Part shown: positions 33,360 through 41,578 of the stretch, piece by piece
Layout: each line of letters begins with the position of its first letter
Numbering within the stretch: the stretch's first letter is position 1
Source of the DNA: Duodenibacillus massiliensis
Lineage (GTDB): Bacteria; Pseudomonadota; Gammaproteobacteria; Burkholderiales; Burkholderiaceae_F
Reading direction: 5' to 3'
Length of the DNA stretch: 41,578 nucleotides
Assembly (NCBI RefSeq): GCF_900128485.1
Contig: NZ_LT635861.1
Location: forward strand, 288,448 to 330,025
Notes under the pieces: model-generated
The model's input: only the letters and a program-made list of their open reading frames with translations
Databases searched by the model: none
Told to the model about the DNA's origin: nothing
Position numbers and translations under genes: made by a program

Positions 33360-34757
33360 ATGCCCATCAGTATTTTTGAAATGTTTCGGGTCGGTATCGG
33401 CCCGAGTTCAAGTCATACCGTGGGTCCGATGCGGGCGGCAGCCCTGTTTGTGAAGGAAGCGGCAGATGAAGGTGTGCTCTCCAAAACCGAACACCTCACC
33501 GCAGATCTGATGGGCAGCCTCGGCGCCACCGGAAAGGGCCACGCCACGGACACGGCCGTGATGCTGGGGCTGATGGGGTTATCTCCCGAGACAGTGGACA
33601 CGTCCGCCGTCGCAGAGATGATGGCCTCGGTGAGAGACTCCAGGCGCCTTCCGTTGGCGGGCGGCCACACGATTGTGTTTGATCCGGCCCTTGACATCAC
33701 GTTTTCGCCCGACAAGGCGGCGGCCTTTCACACCAACGGGCTGCAGATTGCGGGGTTTGACGCCTCAGGCAAAAAGATCATTGAGCGGCGTTATTACTCC
33801 GTGGGTGGGGGCTTTGTGGTGCCGGCGGACAACACGGACTTTGATAAGCCCCGCACGCAAAGCCGGGACGCTTTTCCGGGCCGTGCGGAAGTCACGGTGC
33901 CCTTTAATTACACCAATGCCTCGGAGCTTGTGGCGATGGCGCGCGCAAGCGGCAAAACGATTGCTGAAGTCGTCCGCGACAATGAACGCACCCGCCGCAG
34001 CGACGCAGAAATCGATGCGGCGCTTGACCATGTCTGGGACGTGATGTGTGAGTGCATTCAAAGGGGCCTTAAAACGGAAGGGGTGCTTCCGGGGCCCTTA
34101 CGCGTAAAGCGCCGTGCACCGCAGCTGCTTGCGCGGCTTAAAGCCTCTGACGGAAACGATCCTTTGGCTGCCATTGACTGGGTGAACGCCTGGGGCTTTG
34201 CCACGGGCGAAGAAAATGCCGCGGGCGGCCGCATTGTCACCTGTCCCACAAACGGCGCGGCAGGCGTTTTGCCTGCGGTGCTTCAGTACTACGTGAAGTT
34301 TGTGCCGGGCGCGGATCAGACGGGCGTGAGAAACTTTCTGCTCACCGCGGGGGCCGTGGGCATGCTCTACAAGGAAAACGCGTCGATTTCGGGCGCTGAA
34401 GTGGGCTGCCAGGGCGAAGTGGGGGTGGCAACTTCGATGGCCGCGGCGGGCCTTGCCGCTGCCAAGGGCGCAACGCTCGATCAGGTGGAAAACGCCGCGG
34501 AAATCGGCATGGAGCACCAGTTGGGGCTCACCTGTGATCCGGTGGCGGGGCAGGTGCAGATTCCCTGCATTGAACGTAATGCCGTGGGCGCCGTAAAAGC
34601 CATTGAGGCGGTCCGCATTTCGATGGCAGGCGACGGGCGTCATGTTGTGAGCCTTGACAAGGTCATGCGCACCATGTTTGAAACGGGTCGGGACATGAAG
34701 GCCAAATACAAGGAAACGAGCCGCGGGGGGCTTGCCGTGACCATCGTTGAGTGCTGA
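33360..34757 (+). CDS. sdaA: L-serine ammonia-lyase, iron-sulfur single-chain type
   Basis: A 465-residue enzyme (E. coli SdaA 454) that deaminates L-serine to pyruvate. The beta domain begins with Phe-Arg-Val-Gly-Ile-Gly-Pro-Ser-Ser-Ser-His-Thr. The 4Fe-4S ligands are Cys350, Cys392 and Cys403, with the same 42 and 11 residue spacings as Legionella (343, 385, 396), and the C-terminal Cys465 is the family's tail cysteine that occupies the active site. The oxygen-sensitive cluster fits an anaerobe. It is the last gene of a probable operon with the decarboxylase and GcvT-like genes and is closed by a very strong terminator. Confidence 0.97.
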   Translation: MPISIFEMFRVGIGPSSSHTVGPMRAAALFVKEAADEGVLSKTEHLTADLMGSLGATGKGHATDTAVMLGLMGLSPETVDTSAVAEMMASVRDSRRLPLAGGHTIVFDPALDITFSPDKAAAFHTNGLQIAGFDASGKKIIERRYYSVGGGFVVPADNTDFDKPRTQSRDAFPGRAEVTVPFNYTNASELVAMARASGKTIAEVVRDNERTRRSDAEIDAALDHVWDVMCECIQRGLKTEGVLPGPLRVKRRAPQLLARLKASDGNDPLAAIDWVNAWGFATGEENAAGGRIVTCPTNGAAGVLPAVLQYYVKFVPGADQTGVRNFLLTAGAVGMLYKENASISGAEVGCQGEVGVATSMAAAGLAAAKGATLDQVENAAEIGMEHQLGLTCDPVAGQVQIPCIERNAVGAVKAIEAVRISMAGDGRHVVSLDKVMRTMFETGRDMKAKYKETSRGGLAVTIVEC

Positions 34758-34773
34758 GGCTTATGGCCTGACC

Positions 34774-34813
34774 CGAAAAAAATTTCCCGGCGTGTGCCGG
34801 GAAATTTTTTTCG
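34774..34813. terminator. Very stable bidirectional terminator
   Basis: Perfect 18-bp arms (34774-34791 and 34796-34813) around GTGT, with a GC core CCCGGC/GCCGGG flanked by A7/T7. It lies 16 bp past sdaA and 10 bp past the converging binding-protein gene and serves both. Confidence 0.93.
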
Positions 34814-34823
34814 ACGGAAAACG

Positions 34824-35588
34824 TTACTCCTTGGGCGGCTCTTCGCCGAACCACTTCTTGTACATCCTGCCGTAGCTGCCGTCGGCGCGCATCGCCTTCA
34901 TGGCGGCATTCATCTCCTCGACCAGTGCTTTGTTGCTCTTTTTGGCGGCAATGCCGAAAAGCTCTGTGTTAAGCATCACGGGCATGTGGTAGAAGTCTTT
35001 TGCGGTCTGCGGGCGGCTCATCAGAAAGTAGCTGTTTACCGGCCGGTCGCCGATCACGGCATCACACCCCTTGTTGCTTAATTCAAGGAAGGTTTCCGAG
35101 ACGTTGTTAAAAGCCTTCACTTTGGCGCCGGGAACCTGCTGGGCACGCATGTGGCCGGAGGTGCCGATCTGAGCACAGATCGTGCGGTTGTTGAGATCCT
35201 CAACTTTGGTAATGGTTGCTTTGTCCGCGGCACGGATCAGAACCGAGAGGCCTGAGACATAGTAGGGATCGGTAAAGGCGAGGCGCTTTTGGCGTTCCGG
35301 CGTAATGGTGATCGCTGCCATGCCGACATCGGCCGTGTTTGTGAGAAGCGCCGGAATGATGGCGTCAAACCCCATTGGCACGATTTCGAGTTTGCGGCCG
35401 ATGCGTTCGGCAATGCCCCGCAGGAGGTCAATTTCAAAGCCCACGGTTTCGCCCGTCTTGGTTTCCACAAATTCAAAGGGCGGGTAGGAGCTTTCGGTGG
35501 CCATGCGCAGGACCTTCTGGTCCGCGGCCTGAGCACTGATAAACGCGGCGGCGGCCAAAGCGCCGACGAGAAGTTTCTTCGCAAACAT
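34824..35588 (-). CDS. Periplasmic amino-acid-binding protein (GlnH/ArtJ-type)
   Basis: A 255-residue family 3 solute-binding protein. A signal peptide (Phe-Ala-Lys-Lys start, cut after Ala-Gln-Ala at about residue 21) precedes the typical Tyr-Pro-Pro-Phe-Glu-Phe ligand segment, Gly-Phe-Glu-Ile-Asp-Leu, and Ala-Ile-Thr-Ile-Thr-Pro-Glu-Arg with the carboxylate-binding Arg. The class binds polar or basic amino acids for an ABC importer. I chose the ATG at 35586-35588, with GGAG eight bases before; an earlier in-frame start would destroy the signal peptide. No permease or ATPase gene is nearby, so it must use one encoded elsewhere. Confidence 0.92.
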   Translation of the reverse strand: MFAKKLLVGALAAAAFISAQAADQKVLRMATESSYPPFEFVETKTGETVGFEIDLLRGIAERIGRKLEIVPMGFDAIIPALLTNTADVGMAAITITPERQKRLAFTDPYYVSGLSVLIRAADKATITKVEDLNNRTICAQIGTSGHMRAQQVPGAKVKAFNNVSETFLELSNKGCDAVIGDRPVNSYFLMSRPQTAKDFYHMPVMLNTELFGIAAKKSNKALVEEMNAAMKAMRADGSYGRMYKKWFGEEPPKE

Positions 35589-35735
35589 GTGTGTGCGTCT
35601 CCGCAAAGAAAGAAAAGTAGAGAGGGGCGTCAGCCTCGTCACTTGCAGCGGGCGGCATTTCTGTGCCGCTTCTCTTTGCAAACAGCGCGTGTAAGACTGA
35701 CCGTCACTGCCTGAGTCAAAGCCCAAACGGAATGC

Positions 35736-35741
35736 AATATA
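35736..35741 (-). promoter_or_regulatory. Possible -10 of the amino-acid-binding protein gene
   Basis: A TATATT hexamer on the minus strand about 150 bp before the ATG; the best -35 (TTAGAA, 18 bp upstream) is weak. In the opposite direction TATAGT at 35897-35902 is a candidate -10 for the MetQ-like gene. Confidence 0.33.
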
Positions 35742-35960
35742 GTCGCCTGTCTTCGGAATTTCTAAGAATTGCCGGTCAGGAAAACCTGCAGGAGATTTTG
35801 CTTAGACGTCCGGTTTTTTAAGGCGCCGGGCCGGTAATACCTTAACCGAACCGCAGAAAAGACACCTCTGATGACGGACTTGGAGCCGGTTTTGCGTATA
35901 GTGCCTTCACCCGGGGACGCGCTGTCCCTTCAGAACACAAAGAACACCGGAGTATTGCAA

Positions 35961-36749
35961 ATGACAGTCAGAACCTTTTTTGCCGCAGCCGCGGCGGTGA
36001 TCGTCGGTTTGAGTGCCGCAGCCGCGGGCGCTGAAGAACTTCGCGTGGCGGCAACCCCGGTGCCTCACGCCGATATTCTGAAGCTCATCGAGCCTGATCT
36101 GAAAAAGGACGGCTACGACCTCAAAATTGTTGAGTTTTCCGACTACGTGAGCCCGAACCTCGCGCTTGATGCAGGCGAAGTGGACGCCAACTACTACCAG
36201 CACAAGCCCTTTTTGGATGCCGCTGTCGAGCACCGCCGTCTGAAAATCGCTTCCGTCGCGCCGATTCACATTCTTCCGATGGCGGCCTACTCCAAGAAGG
36301 TGAAGAAAATCACGGATCTTGCCGACGGCGCTTCCGTGACGATTCCCAATGACCCCGCCAACGGCGGTCGTGCGCTGCTTCTGCTCGAAGATGCAGGGCT
36401 TTTAAAGTTAAAGCCCGGGATCGGCGTCAAAGCCACGGTGCTTGATATCGTCAGTAACCCCAAACACCTCAGAATCCGTGAGGTGGAAGCCGCGCAGGTG
36501 CCGCGTACTTTGGACGATGTCGATCTCGCGGTCGTTAACTCCAACTACGCTATCGGCGTGGGTTTAAACCCTGTGACGGACTCGATCTATCTTGAGAGTA
36601 AGACGAGCCCCTATGCCGTGGTGGTGGCCGCCCGTCAGGGACATGAAAAGGACGCGAAGGTTCAGGCGCTTGTGAAGGCTCTGACGACCGAAAAGGTCCG
36701 CAAGTTCATGACGGATAAATATAAGGGCGGCGTGGTCCCGGTGTTCTGA
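35961..36749 (+). CDS. metQ: MetQ/NlpA family methionine-binding protein
   Basis: A 263-residue periplasmic binding protein of the NlpA/MetQ family, which delivers methionine to MetNI. The mature part begins Glu-Glu-Leu-Arg-Val-Ala-Ala-Thr-Pro-Val-Pro-His-Ala, followed by Asn-Tyr-Tyr-Gln-His-Lys-Pro-Phe-Leu and Ile-Pro-Asn-Asp-Pro-Ala-Asn, all family hallmarks. Unlike E. coli MetQ it has no lipobox cysteine; the leader ends Ala-Ala-Ala-Gly-Ala, so the protein is probably soluble in the periplasm. I chose the ATG at 35961 because CGGAG lies eight bases upstream and the signal peptide starts there. No metN or metI is adjacent, so it is orphaned and its ligand is inferred from the family. Confidence 0.9.
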   Translation: MTVRTFFAAAAAVIVGLSAAAAGAEELRVAATPVPHADILKLIEPDLKKDGYDLKIVEFSDYVSPNLALDAGEVDANYYQHKPFLDAAVEHRRLKIASVAPIHILPMAAYSKKVKKITDLADGASVTIPNDPANGGRALLLLEDAGLLKLKPGIGVKATVLDIVSNPKHLRIREVEAAQVPRTLDDVDLAVVNSNYAIGVGLNPVTDSIYLESKTSPYAVVVAARQGHEKDAKVQALVKALTTEKVRKFMTDKYKGGVVPVF

Positions 36750-36775
36750 TCCGGTCCCGACTTCTGAATCTGACA

Positions 36776-36803
36776 AAAGGACGGCGTGTTGCCGTCCTTT
36801 TTT
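36776..36803 (+). terminator. Terminator of the MetQ-like gene
   Basis: Perfect 10-bp arms AAAGGACGGC (36776-36785) and GCCGTCCTTT (36791-36800) with a GTGTT loop and further T residues. Confidence 0.9.
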
Positions 36804-36863
36804 CGCTGGAGGCTCAAAGCAACGCGCAGACAAAGAAGCTGAAGCAGCTGATCCGGGGCCTGT

Positions 36864-36897
36864 AAAAAAGCGGCTGAACAGACGTGTTCAGCCGCTT
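36864..36897 (-). terminator. Terminator of purB
   Basis: Perfect 13-bp arms AAGCGGCTGAACA (36868-36880) and TGTTCAGCCGCTT (36885-36897) with a 4-base loop. On the minus strand the stem runs into TTTTTT. It lies 27 bp past the purB stop. Confidence 0.92.
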
Positions 36898-36924
36898 CAG
36901 AAGCACTTCCCGGTGAGCCGGAAA

Positions 36925-38313
<1,389 letters not shown>

Positions 38314-38340
38314 TTAATATTTGAAAAGACAGGTGCCGCA

Positions 38341-38367
38341 ATTGTAATGCACACGAACCTTGCTCAA
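38341..38367 (-). promoter_or_regulatory. Weak candidate promoter of purB
   Basis: On the minus strand TTGAGC (38362-38367) and TACAAT (38341-38346) are 15 bp apart, a short spacing. The rest of the 290-bp gap to the Spy-like gene holds nothing else I can name; no PurR-type box is visible. Confidence 0.35.
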
Positions 38368-38585
38368 AGCCGTTGTGCCGGCGGGCGGAGCCGATTTTGC
38401 GGGTGTTGGACTTTTGTTTGTTACATTTTGAAATACGTCCTTCCCGGCCCTTTACCGAGTGGTTTTCAGAAGGCTTTAACCTGCGCTTCATCAGTCAGGG
38501 GAAAAAGAAATTCCCGCCGGTAACGCCCGAAACCGTATGACACAGTCAGCACCGGGGCGCGGACCGTTTTCATAAGGAGTCAAAA

Positions 38586-39185
38586 ATGATGAAACGCTGG
38601 ATTATCGCTGCCGCTCTTGCCGCCACCGCCGCGGGCGCTTATGCCTGGTGCGGAGACGGCGCCGGTTACGGCCCGCGCGGTCACTGGACGGGTCCCGATG
38701 TGCAGCAGTCTCTGGCAAACCGCAATGCCGCACTTGAGTCGATTCTCACGCTCAGGGACAATCAGAAGCAGGCTTTTAAAGACTACACGGCTGCCCAGGA
38801 AAAGGCTTATGCCGCGATGCGCGACTTCCGCGCCAAAAACCGCGGTCAGGCCTATGACCGGCAAAGTCGCCTCGAACTGAGTGCCGAACGCGAAAAGCTC
38901 CTCGGTCAGGTGCACTCCGATGTGGCCGCCAAGCGCGCCGCACTCTGGAAACTGCTTGACCCCCAGCAGAAGATGGCGCTTGAAGACTATGAAAGCCGCG
39001 CTTTTGCCGGTCACGGGCGCTTTCACCAGGGGCCGCGTCACGGCTGGAACTGCCCGGGTAACGCCGGCACACCCTGCCCGATGGCGGAGCAGTCTCCCCG
39101 TCAGTGTCCGGGCTACAACGGAGCTCCCGCACCGCGCGGGCCGGCTGCCGGGATGCATCATCCGGAAATGCCGCATCGCTATTAA
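38586..39185 (+). CDS. Spy/CpxP-like periplasmic protein with His/Pro/Cys-rich tail
   Basis: A 199-residue exported protein. A signal peptide ends Ala-Tyr-Ala at about residue 20. A helical middle (about 40-140) holds two degenerate LTXXQ-type motifs (Leu-Thr-Leu-Arg-Asp-Asn-Gln and Leu-Leu-Asp-Pro-Gln-Gln), as in Spy and CpxP. The last 55 residues are rich in His, Pro, Gly and Cys, including four Cys, which suggests metal binding. Spy-type proteins are periplasmic chaperones or sensors of envelope or metal stress; no two-component system is adjacent. AGGAG six bases before the first of two ATG codons supports the start. It ends 15 bp before a terminator. Confidence 0.75.
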   Translation: MMKRWIIAAALAATAAGAYAWCGDGAGYGPRGHWTGPDVQQSLANRNAALESILTLRDNQKQAFKDYTAAQEKAYAAMRDFRAKNRGQAYDRQSRLELSAEREKLLGQVHSDVAAKRAALWKLLDPQQKMALEDYESRAFAGHGRFHQGPRHGWNCPGNAGTPCPMAEQSPRQCPGYNGAPAPRGPAAGMHHPEMPHRY

Positions 39186-39200
39186 TTTCGGCTAAAGTAG

Positions 39201-39235
39201 AAGGCAGAGTTCGTTTTGAGGCTCTGCCTTTTTTG
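39201..39235 (+). terminator. Terminator of the Spy-like gene, abutting the DUF72 start
   Basis: Perfect 9-bp arms AAGGCAGAG (39201-39209) and CTCTGCCTT (39222-39230) followed by more T. Its T-run ends only a few bases before the ATG I assign to the next gene. Confidence 0.85.
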
Positions 39236-39236
39236 T

Positions 39237-40343
39237 ATGCGCGACACCCGAACAGAAGCACTCTTTGATGATGAACCGCCGGTGAACGCTCCGATCGCGC
39301 CGATGGCCCCCGAACGGGACCTGAGGCTTTTGGGCGAGCGGCTTCCTGCCGGCATTTATCTCGGAAGTTCAAGCTGGAACTTTCCGGGCTGGCGGGGTGT
39401 TGTCTGGTCGCAGATGAGTTCGGTGAAGGGACTCGCGGAAAAGGGGCTGACCGCCTACAGCGCCTATCCCGTTTTCCGTACCGCAGGGATTGACCGCTCC
39501 TACTATAAGCCGCTCACCGAGGAGACCTACCGGCATTTCGCTGAGCAGGTGCCGGAAAATTTCCGGTTTCTTGTGAAGGCCCCTCAGGCTGTTACCGACA
39601 GCCTTGTGCGCGACGTCAGAGGCCGTGGGGCCGGCGTCAACACACATTACCTTGATGTGAATGAAACCCTTGAAACCTTTATCGACCCGGTTGTTAAGGG
39701 ACTCGGACGAAAGCTCGGAGTGCTTGTCTTTGAACTTGCGGCGCTTCCCCGTGAGCGGATTCTGAACCTGAGAAATGCGCATGCCGCGATTGATGAAATC
39801 GTCTCGTTCTTTGCAAGGCTTCCCCGGGAAACGGACGGCATGCCCTTGAGTTACGGCGTGGAGATGCGCACGGCGCAGCTTCTGACGCGCCGCTATATCC
39901 GTCTGTTGCGGCCGACGCACGCCAGGCCCGTTGTCGGCATTCATCCGTCACTGCCTCCGGTGATGCGGCAGATCAACGCATTGAGATACCTTGATGACCC
40001 GGAGAATAATTCCGGCAACTGGCGGCTTAAAGGCGATACGGTTGTCCGTTGGTCGGTGGCGCAGGGCGGCACCTATGCGGAACTTAAGCGCGAGTGGGCG
40101 CCCTTTGACCGGATTCAGAGTCCCGATATCGTGACGCGGGAAGCCGTGGCCGGGCTCATGCAGCGCGCGCACGCAAGCGGCGTAAGGGGCTTTACGGTCG
40201 CCAACAACAAGGCCGAAGGCTGTGCGCCGCTTACGATGCGGGCCGTGGCCGAAAGTATCTGTGCGATGGAAAAAACGGCGCGGGACGCAGCGATTGAAGC
40301 CGCATCCGTGCGCCGTCTCACAGGACAAGGCCCCAAAAATTAA
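39237..40343 (+). CDS. DUF72 family protein
   Basis: A protein of about 368 residues in the DUF72 family (TIM-barrel fold; E. coli YecE relative), whose function is not established. The Gly-Ser-Ser-Ser-Trp-Asn-Phe-Pro-Gly-Trp start of the domain, the Phe-Arg-Phe-Leu-Val-Lys-Ala-Pro strand and the late Asn-Asn-Lys-Ala-Glu-Gly segment are the recognisable parts. The start is uncertain: the ATG at 39237 lies right after a terminator T-run and has no ribosome site, while an in-frame TTG at 39216 falls inside the terminator. Internal starts (for example the Met at 39303) would still keep the whole domain. Its stop codon overlaps the stop of the converging nitroreductase in TTAA. Confidence 0.82.
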   Translation: MRDTRTEALFDDEPPVNAPIAPMAPERDLRLLGERLPAGIYLGSSSWNFPGWRGVVWSQMSSVKGLAEKGLTAYSAYPVFRTAGIDRSYYKPLTEETYRHFAEQVPENFRFLVKAPQAVTDSLVRDVRGRGAGVNTHYLDVNETLETFIDPVVKGLGRKLGVLVFELAALPRERILNLRNAHAAIDEIVSFFARLPRETDGMPLSYGVEMRTAQLLTRRYIRLLRPTHARPVVGIHPSLPPVMRQINALRYLDDPENNSGNWRLKGDTVVRWSVAQGGTYAELKREWAPFDRIQSPDIVTREAVAGLMQRAHASGVRGFTVANNKAEGCAPLTMRAVAESICAMEKTARDAAIEAASVRRLTGQGPKN

Positions 40344-40921
40344 GAAGCCGCCGGAGTCCACACCGTAAAGGGAGCTTCTCGGGTTTCCGCGTCCTGGGGT
40401 TTGGCTTCAGGGGTGGGTGTGCCGCAGATCACCCAGGCAATGAGTTTTTCGCCGGCCTTGCGGCGGAAAAAGGCCTGCACGCCGTCGTCAGCGAGAACCG
40501 AACCCGAAAGCACGATGCCGCCGAAACCGAGCGCATTTAAGGCGAGCATGAACTGATCAAGAGCGGCGCCTGCGGTGAGAAACTGCTCATCAAGTGAAAT
40601 GCCGCATTCGGTATCAGGGGAAAACACAAAACCCACGAGCGAGGGACCTTTGAGAGCCTTGGAGCGGGAGCGTGCCTGTTTGTCCGCGTCAGCTCCCTGA
40701 CGTTTGGCGGCTGCTTCGAAAACATCGGCAAGACGTCCGCGGTCTTCGCTTTCCACCCGCACAAAACGGTAGGGAACGAGCGAGCCGTGATCGGGTGCAC
40801 GCATCGCCGCCTGTGCGGCACGCGCAAACTGCTCGTCCGTCGGCGAGGGTTCAGTAAGAAGCTTGGGTTTGAGGCTGCGCCTTGAGGCAATGAATTCAAA
40901 AACAGCGGTATTTTCGGACAT
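40340..40921 (-). CDS. Nitroreductase family protein, YdjA-like
   Basis: A 193-residue flavin (FMN) oxidoreductase related to E. coli YdjA (183 residues). Shared features are the N-terminal Arg-Arg-Ser FMN-phosphate site, the Met-Arg-Ala-Pro-Asp-His-Gly-Ser segment, and the Leu-Gly-Phe-Gly-Gly-Ile loop followed by a Ser-Gly segment. The family reduces nitro compounds or quinone-like substrates with NAD(P)H; the natural substrate is unknown. It lies 5 bp after the murI stop on the same strand, so the two are probably co-transcribed, and it overlaps the DUF72 stop by four bases. Confidence 0.88.
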   Translation of the reverse strand: MSENTAVFEFIASRRSLKPKLLTEPSPTDEQFARAAQAAMRAPDHGSLVPYRFVRVESEDRGRLADVFEAAAKRQGADADKQARSRSKALKGPSLVGFVFSPDTECGISLDEQFLTAGAALDQFMLALNALGFGGIVLSGSVLADDGVQAFFRRKAGEKLIAWVICGTPTPEAKPQDAETREAPFTVWTPAAS

Positions 40922-40926
40922 GGTTT

Positions 40927-41578
40927 TTAAACAGTAAGTTCTGTGACGGTTTCACTTGCCGCCTGCGGCCACAGTTTATTGAGAACGCCGGCCACGGAAT
41001 TTACATCATTGATAAAAAATATGTCGCTTCCGGCCTCACCGGTATCGGCATTTTTAAGGAGTTCCCGTTCGGTAAGTCTCGTACGGGCGACGGCCGCAAC
41101 CGCCGGACCGGGCTCAATGATTTTCACGGCCTCACCGACAATAGTCCGGATAGCAGCGGTTAAAAACGGGTAGTGCGTGCAGCCCAAAACGAGGATGTCG
41201 GCATTCGCCTCGGTGATCGGGGTGAGGTATTTGGTGAGAAGCGCTCTCGTGCGCGGCGTGTCGAATTCACCTTTTTCCACGCATTCCATAAGGCCCGGCG
41301 CAGGCGTACTGATGACGCGGGCGCCCGCGGAAAAACGCGACAGAAGCCGCGAATAGCGTTCACTGCGGATGGTGCCCGCAGTCGCAAGCACGCCCACCAC
41401 ATGCGTGCGGCTCATTTTCACCGCCGGTTTCACCGCCGGTTCAATGCCCACGACCGGTACGGGAGCCCATTCTCTTAAATGATCGGCTGCGGCGGCCGTG
41501 GCGGGGGTGCAGGCAAGAACCCGCAACTTGGCGGGGAGCACGTCAAGGAAACAGGGGGCAAACGGGGCGCACCGGGTT
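40927..41578 (-). CDS. murI: Glutamate racemase, N-terminal part beyond the window
   Basis: About 216 C-terminal residues are visible; the frame stays open to the right edge. MurI converts L- to D-glutamate for peptidoglycan. The second catalytic cysteine motif Leu-Gly-Cys-Thr-His-Tyr-Pro is intact, and Val-Val-Gly-Ile-Glu-Pro-Ala-Val-Lys-Pro-Ala matches the family core. At the first catalytic cysteine the usual Ala-Cys-Asn-Thr-Ala-Thr reads Ala-Cys-Thr-Pro-Ala-Thr. A GTG at 41539-41541 cannot be the true start because the catalytic region follows at once. It reads leftward into the nitroreductase gene. Confidence 0.88.
   Translation of the reverse strand, partial: TRCAPFAPCFLDVLPAKLRVLACTPATAAAADHLREWAPVPVVGIEPAVKPAVKMSRTHVVGVLATAGTIRSERYSRLLSRFSAGARVISTPAPGLMECVEKGEFDTPRTRALLTKYLTPITEANADILVLGCTHYPFLTAAIRTIVGEAVKIIEPGPAVAAVARTRLTERELLKNADTGEAGSDIFFINDVNSVAGVLNKLWPQAASETVTELTV

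Overview
The window looks like a chromosomal segment of a high-GC betaproteobacterium, most likely an anaerobic gut-type Burkholderiales (Sutterellaceae such as Sutterella or Parasutterella). That placement is inference. It rests on the uvrA / MFS-ssb divergent pair, the gmk-rpoZ-spoT order, a LapA-like membrane protein, and a set of anaerobic-respiration genes: a dihaem fumarate-reductase-type cytochrome b, a NapC/NrfH tetrahaem cytochrome, molybdate uptake, 4Fe-4S serine dehydratase and a DASS dicarboxylate carrier. No tRNA, rRNA, CRISPR array, transposase or prophage gene was seen.

Layout. 1-4063: a rearranged, leftward-reading block with ssb, an intact sodium:neurotransmitter-symporter-family (NSS) transporter, a broken second copy of that transporter and a second ssb running off the left edge. 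An MFS exporter lies upstream. 4207-7925: uvrA translationally overlapped with an RmlD-type reductase. 7971-11500: a leftward set of a DASS carrier, a GDT1/UPF0016 manganese exporter behind a yybP-ykoY-type leader, and an orphan FrdC-type cytochrome b. 11744-13895: LysR regulator, LapA-like protein and PsiE. 14068-19657: upp, then leftward pepN-fbp-periplasmic hendecad-repeat protein, then the NapC/NrfH cytochrome. 19928-23251: modE diverging from modABC. 23391-25871: argF, an RsuA/RluF pseudouridine synthase and greB. 25942-29995: gmk-rpoZ-spoT and a LysE/RhtB exporter. 30159-34757: a probable operon of a basic-amino-acid decarboxylase, a GcvT-like protein and sdaA. 34824-36749: two solitary periplasmic amino-acid-binding proteins. 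36925-41578: purB, a Spy/CpxP-like protein, a DUF72 protein, a nitroreductase and a partial murI.

The best-supported new observations: (i) three FNR-type sites (TTGAY-N4-RTCAA, one mismatch each) lie upstream of the DASS carrier, the FrdC-type cytochrome b and the NapC-type cytochrome, suggesting one anaerobic regulon; (ii) a Mn-riboswitch-like leader precedes the GDT1 exporter; (iii) a secreted protein is built of eight perfect 11-residue repeats; (iv) the first haem site of the NapC-type protein is CX3CH instead of CXXCH; (v) the left end carries a decayed transporter duplicate with a 192-bp in-frame loss and a nonsense codon, next to a second, intact-looking ssb.

I did not find a convincing wholly new multi-gene defence or mobile system; most of the window is housekeeping and anaerobic metabolism.
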